A program made the position numbers and the translations under genes. A stretch of DNA of 46,561 nt from the NCBI GenBank assembly GCA_031268315.1, contig JAIRXK010000006.1, positions 1 through 46,561 on the forward strand, given 5' to 3'. Within the stretch, counting starts at the first letter, position 1; each line of letters begins with the position of its first letter. This DNA is from Puniceicoccales bacterium (GTDB taxonomy: Bacteria; Verrucomicrobiota; Verrucomicrobiia; Opitutales; JAIRLM01). Shown piece after piece: positions 1 to 7,897 of this stretch. The notes under the pieces are model-generated. The model did not search any database, had not been told where the DNA came from, and saw nothing but the letters and a program-made list of their open reading frames with translations.

Positions 1-371
1 TCTACCCAATTGCGATTACCAACGATGGCAAAGCTCAGCATTGAGTAGTTAGTGACGCTGCATTGGACTCCGTTTGCAAAATCAGCTTCCCTAGTGAAAT
101 CAAGGTTGCACAATTTTGGTAAATCAATATTTTGAATGTGTCCGGCACAAAAATTCGGATTGAATGGACTGCCAGTGGGCATGGACTGGGTCCTCACTGA
201 TCCCACGTGAAGCGATTGATTAAGCAAGTAGCGCGCCTGCCTTTGAAATGCTTGCAAAGCATTAGCTGTAAATACGCAGGCAGGACATATTTTTTGGATT
301 CCATTATTGTCGATTAATTCTAGATTCCACCTACTGATAGAATCTATTCCATGGCTAAAATCAAACGGCAT
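1..371 (-). CDS. Unrecognised protein, N-terminal 123 residues, cut by the left edge
   Basis: An open frame runs from an ATG at 371 leftwards to position 1 without a stop, so only the first 123 residues are present. An in-frame TGA lies about 12 nt upstream of the ATG, which fixes this as the first possible ATG. It begins MPFDFSHGIDSISRWNLELI and contains a CPAC pair near residue 29 and further single cysteines. I see no signal peptide, membrane helix or known motif, and it lacks the WLFCGYF signature of the large family at the other end of the window. No good Shine-Dalgarno precedes it. It lies downstream of, and in the same orientation as, the lpxA operon, with a 193-bp gap. Coding status rests only on the uninterrupted frame and plausible composition. 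Confidence 0.5.
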   Translation of the reverse strand, partial: MPFDFSHGIDSISRWNLELIDNNGIQKICPACVFTANALQAFQRQARYLLNQSLHVGSVRTQSMPTGSPFNPNFCAGHIQNIDLPKLCNLDFTREADFANGVQCSVTNYSMLSFAIVGNRNWV

Positions 372-564
372 GCCTAAATTTATTCAAGACGTGCCTACAT
401 TACGCCAAATTTTCAAATTTGTCACGCAAAAAGCAAAAATAGGATAACTCACGCAAATGCTTACCAAAAAGCAATTTGAGAATTCTTGAGGCAGCCAGCA
501 ACTATGCCACTGCCAAATCCCACAAAGTAAATTTCCGCTGTAATGTAAGCTGGGCCACCGAGGA

Positions 565-1344
565 CTACCGCGAAATCCCACGAATACTATTCTCGTAGAA
601 AGAAAGGAATGTTTTTTTAATTCCTTCCTCTATTTTTAAATCGGCGCGGATGATTTCTAAAATTTCTGTCACGGATGCATTATTTCCGTGAATATGCCGA
701 AATAGGTGGCGAATTTGAGCAATTTCGTCGGCGGAAAATCCACGGCGTTCCAAGCCAATTTTATTGTAAGCCCTCACCCGGGCCCGATTGCCCTCGGCAA
801 TCATGAATGGAGGGATGTCATTGATTAGTGCCGACCCACCACCCAGCATGGCATGGGTGCCTATGCGGCAAAATTGGTGAATTGCGGAAGATCCTCCGAT
901 ATTGGCATAGGAATCCACCCGAACGTGCCCGCCGAGAACGACCTGGCTACTTACTATGATGTGGTCGGCGAGGATGCATTCGTGTGCGATGTGGGCGTAG
1001 GCAAGAAAGTGGTTATCATTTCCTATCACCGTCGCCGTCTCTTCACTCGTGGCGCAGTGAATACTAACATATTCGCGAAACACATTGCGGTTGCCGACGC
1101 GCAGCGGCGGATTTCCTCCCATAAATTTCAAATCCTGGGTTTTTCCTCCGACCATCGCAAATGGAAAAACTTCATTCTCCTCCCCAAGAATTGTGTTACC
1201 CTGGACCACGCCGTGGTGATGCACCACACATCGGGCACCGATGGACACATCATTACCTATGAATGCGTAGGCACCTATTTCCACACCATCGGCAATTTGC
1301 GCGTTGGTTTCCACGATCGCCGTCGGATGGATCTGCACTGTCAT
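565..1344 (-). CDS. lpxA: UDP-N-acetylglucosamine O-acyltransferase LpxA
   Basis: LpxA transfers a 3-hydroxyacyl chain from acyl carrier protein to UDP-GlcNAc, the first cytoplasmic step of lipid A synthesis. The N-terminal part is a run of hexapeptide repeats (IHPTAIV, ADGVEIG, GNDVSIG, EENEVFP) forming the left-handed beta-helix. The AHIAH motif around residues 117-121 carries the family's catalytic histidine (His121 here, equivalent to E. coli His125). The C-terminal helical part follows. I chose ATG 1344 because MTVQIHPTAIV matches the usual family N-terminus and gives 259 residues, near the E. coli length. A longer reading would need a TTG start at 1374. It is the last gene of rpmF-plsX-fabH-lpxA, starting 42 bp after the fabH stop. 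Its presence implies an outer membrane with lipid A. Confidence 0.95.
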   Translation of the reverse strand: MTVQIHPTAIVETNAQIADGVEIGAYAFIGNDVSIGARCVVHHHGVVQGNTILGEENEVFPFAMVGGKTQDLKFMGGNPPLRVGNRNVFREYVSIHCATSEETATVIGNDNHFLAYAHIAHECILADHIIVSSQVVLGGHVRVDSYANIGGSSAIHQFCRIGTHAMLGGGSALINDIPPFMIAEGNRARVRAYNKIGLERRGFSADEIAQIRHLFRHIHGNNASVTEILEIIRADLKIEEGIKKTFLSFYENSIRGISR

Positions 1345-1386
1345 GGTCCAAAGCATTGTCCATTCGGCGATCAATGCAAGTTCATT

Positions 1387-2391
1387 TCACGCAATCCATC
1401 GAATAATCGCCGAAGCGCAGGTCATGCCGCCGCCAAATGTGACAAATGCGAGCAGGTCATCCTTCGCTAGTTTTCCCCCCCGGTAGGCGTGATCCAGAGC
1501 AATTCCTGACGATCCGGCGGAGGTATTTCCCGTGTTTTGCAGAACAACAATGAAGCGATCCATGGCCATGGAAACCGAGTCTGCGATGGATTCGATGATG
1601 CGCAAATTTGCCTGGTGGGGGATGAAATACCGTATGGCGGATGGCTGAATTTGATTGCGTTGGAGTATCTTTTCCAGCACGGCGATCATCCCGCGAACGG
1701 CACATTTGAACACTTCCCGGCCATTCATGTGCAGAAAATGCAGTCGCTTATCCACCGTTTCGTGGGAAGCAGGCATGGCGGAACCGCCAGCCGGCTGCAG
1801 TAGGTGCTCCGCATCTTTCCCCTCGGCGCTCAGCAGCGTGTCCACCAGTAGCGCCTTTGCGCCATTTTTTTCCGTGGATAGGACGAATGCGCTGCTTCCA
1901 TCGCCGAATAGGACGCACGTGGCCCGGTCGTTCCAATCGGTAATGGATGTCAGCTTATCCGATGCGATCACCAAAATATTTTTATAGTGCCCAAGCTGCA
2001 GTAGGCCGGCAGCAACCTCAAAGGAATAGATCAGGCCCGAGCAACCCGCTTCGATGTCCATGCAGGGACAGGAAGCGGAATGGCCCAATTTCTTTTGGAC
2101 AATGCACGCGGTGGCCGGAAATGCCATGTCAAACGTGACGCTGCAAACGAGGATACAATCGATTTCTTGGGCACTCATCTTTGCATCTTCCAGGGCGATC
2201 TTTGCCGCCTCGGTGGCCATGTCCGATGTGTATTCATCGTCGTCGGCAATGTGCCGCTCGCGAATGCCGGTCCGCGAAACAATCCACTCATCCGTTGTGT
2301 CCATCCTGGATTCAAAATAGGCATTGGTTAAAATGCGGCGAGGTAAGTAGGATCCAATGCCGAGTATGTAAATTTCTTTTGTCTGTTTCAT
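1387..2391 (-). CDS. fabH: Beta-ketoacyl-ACP synthase III FabH
   Basis: FabH condenses acetyl-CoA (or another acyl-CoA primer) with malonyl-ACP to start type II fatty-acid synthesis in the cytoplasm. The thiolase-fold catalytic triad is visible: Cys117 in EAGCSG, His259 in FIPHQAN and Asn289 in TGNTSAG. The N-terminal block SRTGIRERH is also typical. At 334 residues it has the normal length. Its ATG overlaps the plsX stop in an ATGA arrangement, indicating translational coupling. The neighbouring plsX makes acyl-phosphates from acyl-ACP, so the operon couples membrane-lipid initiation with lipid A (lpxA) and ribosome synthesis (rpmF). Nothing is unusual in it. Confidence 0.96.
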   Translation of the reverse strand: MKQTKEIYILGIGSYLPRRILTNAYFESRMDTTDEWIVSRTGIRERHIADDDEYTSDMATEAAKIALEDAKMSAQEIDCILVCSVTFDMAFPATACIVQKKLGHSASCPCMDIEAGCSGLIYSFEVAAGLLQLGHYKNILVIASDKLTSITDWNDRATCVLFGDGSSAFVLSTEKNGAKALLVDTLLSAEGKDAEHLLQPAGGSAMPASHETVDKRLHFLHMNGREVFKCAVRGMIAVLEKILQRNQIQPSAIRYFIPHQANLRIIESIADSVSMAMDRFIVVLQNTGNTSAGSSGIALDHAYRGGKLAKDDLLAFVTFGGGMTCASAIIRWIA

Positions 2392-3473
2392 AGGTTATTC
2401 CTGGTGAATTGTTGACTACTGGTTGATAGAAATTCTTCGGCTTTTTCAATGCTTTCTCGCAAATTTTGCATGTTTTCTTCGCGGACAAATCGCGCAGCAA
2501 TGGCGATGGCATGCTCAATGGCGCGGCAATCGCTGGATCCATGGGCCTTGAAAACAGGTTTATTGAGTCCCAGCAGCGGAGCACCCCCGTATTTGTCTGT
2601 GCGCAGTTTTCCTCGGATGTCTCCAATTGCCCCCCGGAGAAATAGACACCCTAAAATGCGCAGTGGATTTTTAAATAATTCCTTTTTAAAGTAAGACTTT
2701 AGCTGCTTGGCGATGGACTCCATGGCCTTCAGCAAAACATTGCCGACAAATCCGTCGCACACCACCACGTCCACCTCGTTGGAAAAAAGTTGAAAACCCT
2801 CGACGAGGCCCACGTAGTTAATGAAGTCGGTAATTTTTTTTAATTCGTCGTGGGCAACCTGGACCGATTCCGTCCCCTTTCCATCTTCGGTTCCGATGGA
2901 AAGCAGCCCAACGCGGGGCAATTCTATTCCCATGGCCATGCGGCAATAGTGGGATCCGAGAATGGCATTTTTCACCAACTGCCGCGCCGTCGGCGTTGGA
3001 TTGGCACCGACATCCAGCAGAATAAAATGACTTTCAAAGGCGGGAATGACCGCTCCAAGGGCTGGCCGCTCCAAATAATCCATCGGACGAATGCGGATCG
3101 TTCCCAGGGCAACCAGTGCTCCGGTATTCCCACAACTCAGGACGGCATCCGCCGCACCGGTACAGACCAATTCCACTGCCCGTGCCATGGATGCATCCTT
3201 TTTGTGGCGAATGGCCCAGGTCGGTGATTCGTCCATGGCGATAATTTCGCCGGCATGGTGCAGGGATAGTCGCTCGGAAAACTTTGAAAAACACGGAGAC
3301 TCAACCATTGGTCCAAGGATCGCTCCATCCCCGACGGCGACGACGGCGACCCCCTTCGAATCCCTCCGTCCCAAAAAGCGCCGTACGCCCTCCATGACTT
3401 CGCGGGGGCCAAGATCAGACCCCATCGCATCGACGGCGACGACTACCTGCCTATCATTCTGCATCGTCGTCAC
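2388..3473 (-). CDS. plsX: Phosphate acyltransferase PlsX
   Basis: PlsX converts acyl-ACP and phosphate to acyl-phosphate, the donor used by PlsY for glycerol-3-phosphate acylation. The opening VVAVDAMGSDLGP, the central SCGNTGALVALG and the later VCDGFVGNVLLK are hallmark blocks of the family, and 361 residues is close to normal. The start is either GTG at 3473 or the ATG three codons later. I keep GTG because it leaves 9 bp after the rpmF stop, but neither has a clear Shine-Dalgarno. The 3' end overlaps fabH by 4 nt. The order rpmF-plsX-fabH is widespread in bacteria and supports the call. Confidence 0.96.
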   Translation of the reverse strand: MTTMQNDRQVVVAVDAMGSDLGPREVMEGVRRFLGRRDSKGVAVVAVGDGAILGPMVESPCFSKFSERLSLHHAGEIIAMDESPTWAIRHKKDASMARAVELVCTGAADAVLSCGNTGALVALGTIRIRPMDYLERPALGAVIPAFESHFILLDVGANPTPTARQLVKNAILGSHYCRMAMGIELPRVGLLSIGTEDGKGTESVQVAHDELKKITDFINYVGLVEGFQLFSNEVDVVVCDGFVGNVLLKAMESIAKQLKSYFKKELFKNPLRILGCLFLRGAIGDIRGKLRTDKYGGAPLLGLNKPVFKAHGSSDCRAIEHAIAIAARFVREENMQNLRESIEKAEEFLSTSSQQFTRNNL

Positions 3474-3482
3474 AGATGAGAC

Positions 3483-3656
3483 TCATTCAACCTCGATGAC
3501 TAAACGGCCACGATACATACCCGTTCGCGGATTAACGCGATGGGGCATGAAAAGATTGCCCTCCCGGTCTCTGGATAGCTGTGGGGCCTGGAACTGATTC
3601 GCACCACGTCTTTTGTGGCTTCGCTGCTTTGAATTTTTTCGCTTTGGTTGCGCCAT
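3483..3656 (-). CDS. rpmF: Large-subunit ribosomal protein bL32
   Basis: This 57-residue basic protein begins MAQPKRKNSKQRSHKRRG, the conserved L32 N-terminus, and ends in LVIEVE. L32 sits near the peptidyl-transferase region of the 50S subunit. No CxxC zinc knuckle is present, so it belongs to the cysteine-free L32 type. The ATG at 3656 has an AAGGTG Shine-Dalgarno-like stretch about 5 nt upstream, and it heads the plsX-fabH-lpxA operon. The gene is divergent from gspE across an AT-rich interval of about 240 bp. Confidence 0.93.
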   Translation of the reverse strand: MAQPKRKNSKQRSHKRRGANQFQAPQLSRDREGNLFMPHRVNPRTGMYRGRLVIEVE

Positions 3657-3866
3657 GTTTCACCTTCCTCAGAGGGAAAGTGCATTCTTCTGCGAGGCGA
3701 AGCAAGGAAAATTTTAAAAATTTTAAAAAATTTTATGATTTTCCACGATTCGATGGCTAATTGCCAATGGAACCACACAATTGCACCGTGCGGCGAGGCA
3801 CTAACTATTGCTGCAGATGGACGAAAAATAGATGAAAGTTGCAAAAATTTCTACCTTTCTTTACAA
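3657..3866. other. AT-rich divergent intergenic region between rpmF and gspE
   Basis: About 210 bp without a convincing gene. It contains alternating A and T blocks around 3705-3745 (repeats of AAATTTT) on the rpmF side and the gspE promoter at its right edge. It probably holds promoters for both operons. I could not assign the rpmF promoter boxes with confidence. Confidence 0.4.
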
Positions 3867-3895
3867 TTGAATCGAAGTGGACACACTCGTAAACT
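3867..3895 (+). promoter_or_regulatory. Predicted gspE promoter, leaderless geometry
   Basis: TTGAAT at 3867-3872, a 17-bp spacer, then TAAACT at 3890-3895. Only 5 nt (3896-3900) separate the -10 box from the ATG at 3901, so transcription would begin at or next to the start codon. No Shine-Dalgarno is visible. The boxes match the sigma-70 consensus only in part, so the call gains weight from the same arrangement elsewhere in the window. Confidence 0.5.
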
Positions 3896-3900
3896 CAGCC

Positions 3901-5304
3901 ATGAAGTCCGACGATCAAATTTTATCTTCCCTGGACCCGTGGATGCTTTGGCAGTGCTGCGGCGTCCTCTTGGGCGAGGAAGAAAATTTTGAAATTTTTG
4001 CCGAGGAGGGACGGGATATTTTTTCCATAGGGGACGAACTATCTGCACTTACCGGGAAGCGACCAAAGTTCACATTCCTGGAAAAGGCTGATTTCCAGCG
4101 CCGATACGAGGAATTGCTCAGCGGGCACATTGGTCTGAAAAATCACTTGCACGCGGAAAATAGGCGCAGCGGTGACCGACTTCTAGATTCGGTGAATCAC
4201 TGGCTACGCCACGGAATTCGCCGCTGCGCATCGGACATTCACTTCGAAAGCGACGATTGCTCCTTCGCCGTCCGCATGCGCATCGACGGGACACTGAGGA
4301 CGGTGCACCAATTTCCGGCAGAGGAAAAAACAGAGGTGTCCGCATGCCTGAAGGCGATGGCCAATTTGGACATCGTTGAACATTTTCGTCCCCAGGATGG
4401 CCGGCTCCACTGCTCGGTGGATGGCCGAAGCGTGGAATGCCGCATTTCCATCCTCCCCACAAAAAATGGCGAAAGCATCGTGCTCAGAATTCTCGACAAG
4501 CAGCGCCTATTTCCGCGGCTGGATGACCTTTCAATGGCCGCAGATTTGCTGGTGGCAGTCCGCCGCATCATGGCCATGGAGAGTGGGCTATTCATGGTGA
4601 TTGGGCCAACTGGCAGCGGAAAAACAACTTCCATGTACGCCGCCCTGCAGGAAATGAACTGCAGCGACGGCAAACTGCTCACCGTCGAAGATCCCATTGA
4701 GTACGAACTCGATGGCATTCTGCAGGTATCCGTCGATTTTTGCAGTGGCCGCACGTTTTCATCGGCACTGCGTGCATTTTTGCGCCACGATCCCGATAAA
4801 ATTCTCGTTGGAGAAATCCGCGACGGCGAAACGGCCCAGACGGCCTTGCAGGCGGCATTGACGGGACATCTTGTGCTTACGACCCTGCACACGGCGACGG
4901 CAGATGAGGCAATCCGCAGACTGCAACAGATGGCGGTGGATCCGTTCCTCCTCGGCTGCTGCCTGAGAGGTATTCTTTCCCAGCGCTTACTGCGGCTCAA
5001 TTGCCCGCACTGCAAAGAAATAGCAAGGGTGGAAGATCAGTGGGAAGAGATTTTTGCATCCGTTCCTCCGGAATGCAGAATGCGGAGCCGCGGCTGCGAA
5101 AAATGCGAAAATCAGGGCTACGTGGGACGCCAAGCTCTCTTTGAACTCCAACTGTTTGATAATTTCAAAGGGGATTTCTTTGTGGAGGGAAAGGTGGATT
5201 TTTCGTTTCGCTCGCCCACATTGGGGGAACAGGCAATGGACTTGGTTAGAGGAGGACTGCTCTCGCCGGAGGAATTTTTGAGGCAAATACCATGGGAAAA
5301 TTGA
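3901..5304 (+). CDS. gspE: Type II secretion / type IV pilus assembly ATPase, GspE/PilB family
   Basis: This is a hexameric secretion ATPase that powers pseudopilus or pilus assembly from the cytoplasmic face of the inner membrane. Visible are the N2-domain block RRCASDIHFE, the Walker A GPTGSGKTT near residue 235, the Walker B region ILVGEIRDGETAQTALQAA near 301 followed by TGHLVLTTLHT, and a tetracysteine zinc module (NCPHCK near 368, GCEKCENQGY near 400). With ATG 3901 it is 467 residues, shorter than GspE proteins with a full N1 domain. A GTG at 3877 would add eight residues, but the promoter places the transcript start at 3901. Its 3' end overlaps gspF by 13 nt. Only gspE and gspF are in the window, so the choice between secretion and pili stays open. 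Confidence 0.9.
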   Translation: MKSDDQILSSLDPWMLWQCCGVLLGEEENFEIFAEEGRDIFSIGDELSALTGKRPKFTFLEKADFQRRYEELLSGHIGLKNHLHAENRRSGDRLLDSVNHWLRHGIRRCASDIHFESDDCSFAVRMRIDGTLRTVHQFPAEEKTEVSACLKAMANLDIVEHFRPQDGRLHCSVDGRSVECRISILPTKNGESIVLRILDKQRLFPRLDDLSMAADLLVAVRRIMAMESGLFMVIGPTGSGKTTSMYAALQEMNCSDGKLLTVEDPIEYELDGILQVSVDFCSGRTFSSALRAFLRHDPDKILVGEIRDGETAQTALQAALTGHLVLTTLHTATADEAIRRLQQMAVDPFLLGCCLRGILSQRLLRLNCPHCKEIARVEDQWEEIFASVPPECRMRSRGCEKCENQGYVGRQALFELQLFDNFKGDFFVEGKVDFSFRSPTLGEQAMDLVRGGLLSPEEFLRQIPWEN

Positions 5305-6524
5305 GTACTTTTTATTTTCTGGGGCAAAGGGAAAATGGCGAATGCGCATCGGGAGAAATTTTTGCATCCGATGAGGAAAATGCGCGGCAGCAACTGCGAA
5401 GGCAGGGAATTCGCACCGCGCTGGTCAGGCAAGAAACGGCCATTCGCTTGGGCAGGGGGAAAATCCGATGCCTAGAAAAAAAATGGGACGAGGCAAAGTT
5501 GGTCGCATTCACGCACCAGTTGGCCGTCCTTCTCCGCAGCGGACTACCGCTGGTCCGCTCACTGCAGATTCTTGAAAGGCAAGAAATTAACCCCTCAGCC
5601 AAGGCAGTACTGGCCTCCATGGCCAGCGGACTAATTGCCGGCCATTCGTTCCATGGAATTCTCCATTCCTATCCACAAATTTTCGATTCCACCTACTGTC
5701 AAATGGTGGAGGCAGGTGACTGCGCCGGAGATCTTGGGTCGGCTTTGGAAAATATTGTCGAATTCCGCTCGCGAATGCTGAGGACCAAACGCCGCACCGT
5801 TTCGGCACTTTTCTACCCATTCACCGTCCTTGCCGTGGCATTCGTAACCATCCTATTCCTCTCCATTCATGTAATTCCAAAGTTTGAAGCCATGCTGACC
5901 GCCGGAGGCAGTGGGCAGCGCTTGCCGGCCATTACTAGGGGAATGATCGCCATGAGTGCATTTTTGCGCGGACACATGCTGTCTTTGCTGCTGGGCATCT
6001 TTGCCGCCGTTGCCGCCGTGTCCTACTTTCTTCGCACGATCCGCGGCCAAATTTTTTTCGGACGAATTGCCCTGGCCATGCCGTTTCTCGGAAAACTTTT
6101 TCTCATGCAAAATTTAGTCATTTTCCTTCAAACCTTTGGCCTACTCCTGAAGCATGCGGCCCCATTTACGGATGCGCTCCTGCTGGCGGCAGATTCCATT
6201 CCCAATTTGGCCATGAAAAAATACTTTCGCCGCCTCGCCGACCGCGTGCGCGGCGGTGAATTGCTAGCCGATCTGCTCGCCCATTCCCCTTATATGCTTC
6301 CATTTATTCATGGATTGATGGCCGTTGGGGAAGAGACGGGACGCCTTTCCCCCATGCTGCTCCAGGCGAGCGACGCCCTTTCCGAGGAACTCAACGGCGC
6401 TCTGGAGCGCGCGACCGCCATGGTGCAGCCCATCCTTGTGCTCATTCTGGCCGCCGTAGTTGCCACCATCGCCGCTGCCATGTTCCTACCTATGACCCAG
6501 ATGCTGCAACTTTCAAATTTCTAG
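5292..6524 (+). CDS. gspF: Type II secretion / type IV pilus inner-membrane platform protein, GspF/PilC family
   Basis: GspF is the polytopic platform protein with which the GspE ATPase works. The sequence has an N-terminal soluble region with the family block FTHQLAVLLRSGLPLVRSLQ near residues 75-95, a first hydrophobic helix near 180-200 (FVTILFLSIHVIPKFE), further hydrophobic segments near 225-245 (LSLLLGIFAAVAAVSYFL), the second repeat FLQTFGLLLKHAAPFTDAL, and a final helix (ILVLILAAVVATIAAAMFLP) near 385-405. The two repeated cytoplasmic domains and 410 residues are normal for the family. The ATG lies inside the end of gspE, indicating coupling. It converges on gltX with only 20 bp between the stop codons and no clear terminator. 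Confidence 0.92.
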   Translation: MGKLSTFYFLGQRENGECASGEIFASDEENARQQLRRQGIRTALVRQETAIRLGRGKIRCLEKKWDEAKLVAFTHQLAVLLRSGLPLVRSLQILERQEINPSAKAVLASMASGLIAGHSFHGILHSYPQIFDSTYCQMVEAGDCAGDLGSALENIVEFRSRMLRTKRRTVSALFYPFTVLAVAFVTILFLSIHVIPKFEAMLTAGGSGQRLPAITRGMIAMSAFLRGHMLSLLLGIFAAVAAVSYFLRTIRGQIFFGRIALAMPFLGKLFLMQNLVIFLQTFGLLLKHAAPFTDALLLAADSIPNLAMKKYFRRLADRVRGGELLADLLAHSPYMLPFIHGLMAVGEETGRLSPMLLQASDALSEELNGALERATAMVQPILVLILAAVVATIAAAMFLPMTQMLQLSNF

Positions 6525-6544
6525 GTGCGAACCTTACGTAAAGT

Positions 6545-7897
6545 TCATTGGTCCCTAGTGGTGAATCCCCCGAGGAAAGTGCGCAGTCGATGCTCAACCC
6601 GTTCTTTTCCGAGAACTTTCAATAGGTGATAAAAGCTGGGGCCAACGGTTTTACCCGACAGAGCAAATCGGACCGGGTGGATGTAATCGCCGGTTTTTAC
6701 CCCCATCGATTCCGCCAATGATCCCACCAAATTTTCCAAACTTTCTCCGCTAAATTCTCCCGCCGGTTGGGATTGAATTGCTTTTAAAAATTCGTCAATG
6801 CGCTCCAGTGCATCTCTGCCCTGGAATAATTTTTCCATGGCCTTTTCATCGAATGGAAATCTATCGCGGAAAAAATATCCGCAAAAATCACCTAGCGTTT
6901 CCAGATTGCGAATTTTTTCCTGGCATACGGCCATTACTTCTCGGAAGTAGTCGTCGGATACGGCCCCGGATAAGCCGCTGCTCCCCAGGGCGCTGCGGCA
7001 GCGTTCCACAAATTGATCCACGGGCAGTGCACGGAGATATTCGCCATTCATGTGGGTTAGTTTTTTTTCATCGAACCGGGCATTATTTTTGCTAATTTGC
7101 TGCAATTCGAATAGGCTGATTATTTCACCGATGGGCAAAATTTCTCTGTCCTCCTTCGGAGACCAACCCAGCAGGCAGAGATAATTGCGGACAGCTTCCG
7201 GCAGAAATTCCCTCCTTTGGTAATCCTCGATGAGCGCTCCCTGGTCCCTCTTGCTCATTTTCCCACTGCCCACCGTTTTGAGGATCAGCGGAATGTGGGC
7301 AAATTTCGGAGCTGCCACGGCGAATGCCTGGAAAAGCTCCACGTGCTTGCTTGAATTGGACAGGTGGTCCTCGCCGCGAATGACGTGGGTAATTCCCATG
7401 GCAATGTCGTCCACCACGTTGACAAAGTGAAACACGGGAGAGCCATCGGATCGCACGATGACGAAGTCCTTTTCTTCCAGCCGCACCACGTCGCCGCGAA
7501 TTTCATCGTGAATAATGGCGGGCTTTCCCGACACCCGAAACCATACCGCCCCGTCCCTTCGGTAGGCATGGCCGCTCCGGAAAAGGCGCTGTAGATAATC
7601 CTCGTAGATGGCGCCGCGCTCGCTTTGAAAGTAGGGCGCATGATTCCCTCCCTTTTCCGGGCCCTCATCCCAGTCCAGCCCAAGCCATTTCATTCCTTCG
7701 AAGAGAACGCGGAGTGATTCCTCCGTGTTGCGCTGCCTGTCCGTATCTTCAATGCGCAGAATAAATTTTCCGCCGCAGTGGCGGGCGTAGAGCCAATTGA
7801 ATAGGGCCGTTCGCGCGCTCCCGATGTGGAAAAAACCCGTGGGACTCGGCGCAAAGCGCACTCGGACCTCGGATGTGTGTTCGCCCTTAGTCATCAT
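6545..7897 (-). CDS. gltX: Glutamyl-tRNA synthetase
   Basis: Class I aminoacyl-tRNA synthetase charging tRNA-Glu (and possibly tRNA-Gln for amidation). The Rossmann signature FAPSPTGFFHIGSART, with HIGS at residues 24-27, and GKMSKRDQ, the KMSKS-loop equivalent, are clear. So are the LRIEDTD block and the C-terminal anticodon-binding helical region. It has 450 residues. Two consecutive ATG codons (7897 and 7894) follow an AGGAGGA Shine-Dalgarno. The second has the better, though still short, spacing and would also sit in the ATGA overlap with the upstream 588-residue gene. The coupling with that gene is worth noting because its function is unknown. Confidence 0.95.
   Translation of the reverse strand: MMTKGEHTSEVRVRFAPSPTGFFHIGSARTALFNWLYARHCGGKFILRIEDTDRQRNTEESLRVLFEGMKWLGLDWDEGPEKGGNHAPYFQSERGAIYEDYLQRLFRSGHAYRRDGAVWFRVSGKPAIIHDEIRGDVVRLEEKDFVIVRSDGSPVFHFVNVVDDIAMGITHVIRGEDHLSNSSKHVELFQAFAVAAPKFAHIPLILKTVGSGKMSKRDQGALIEDYQRREFLPEAVRNYLCLLGWSPKEDREILPIGEIISLFELQQISKNNARFDEKKLTHMNGEYLRALPVDQFVERCRSALGSSGLSGAVSDDYFREVMAVCQEKIRNLETLGDFCGYFFRDRFPFDEKAMEKLFQGRDALERIDEFLKAIQSQPAGEFSGESLENLVGSLAESMGVKTGDYIHPVRFALSGKTVGPSFYHLLKVLGKERVEHRLRTFLGGFTTRDQ

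Noticed and set aside
384..581. 65-codon minus-strand frame overlapping the end of lpxA
   Set aside because: It overlaps the end of lpxA in another frame, has no ribosome-binding site and no recognisable sequence.
6534..6541. Palindrome TTACGTAA between the convergent gspF and gltX stops as a terminator
   Set aside because: Only 8 bp with no loop and no T-tract. Such short palindromes are expected by chance.
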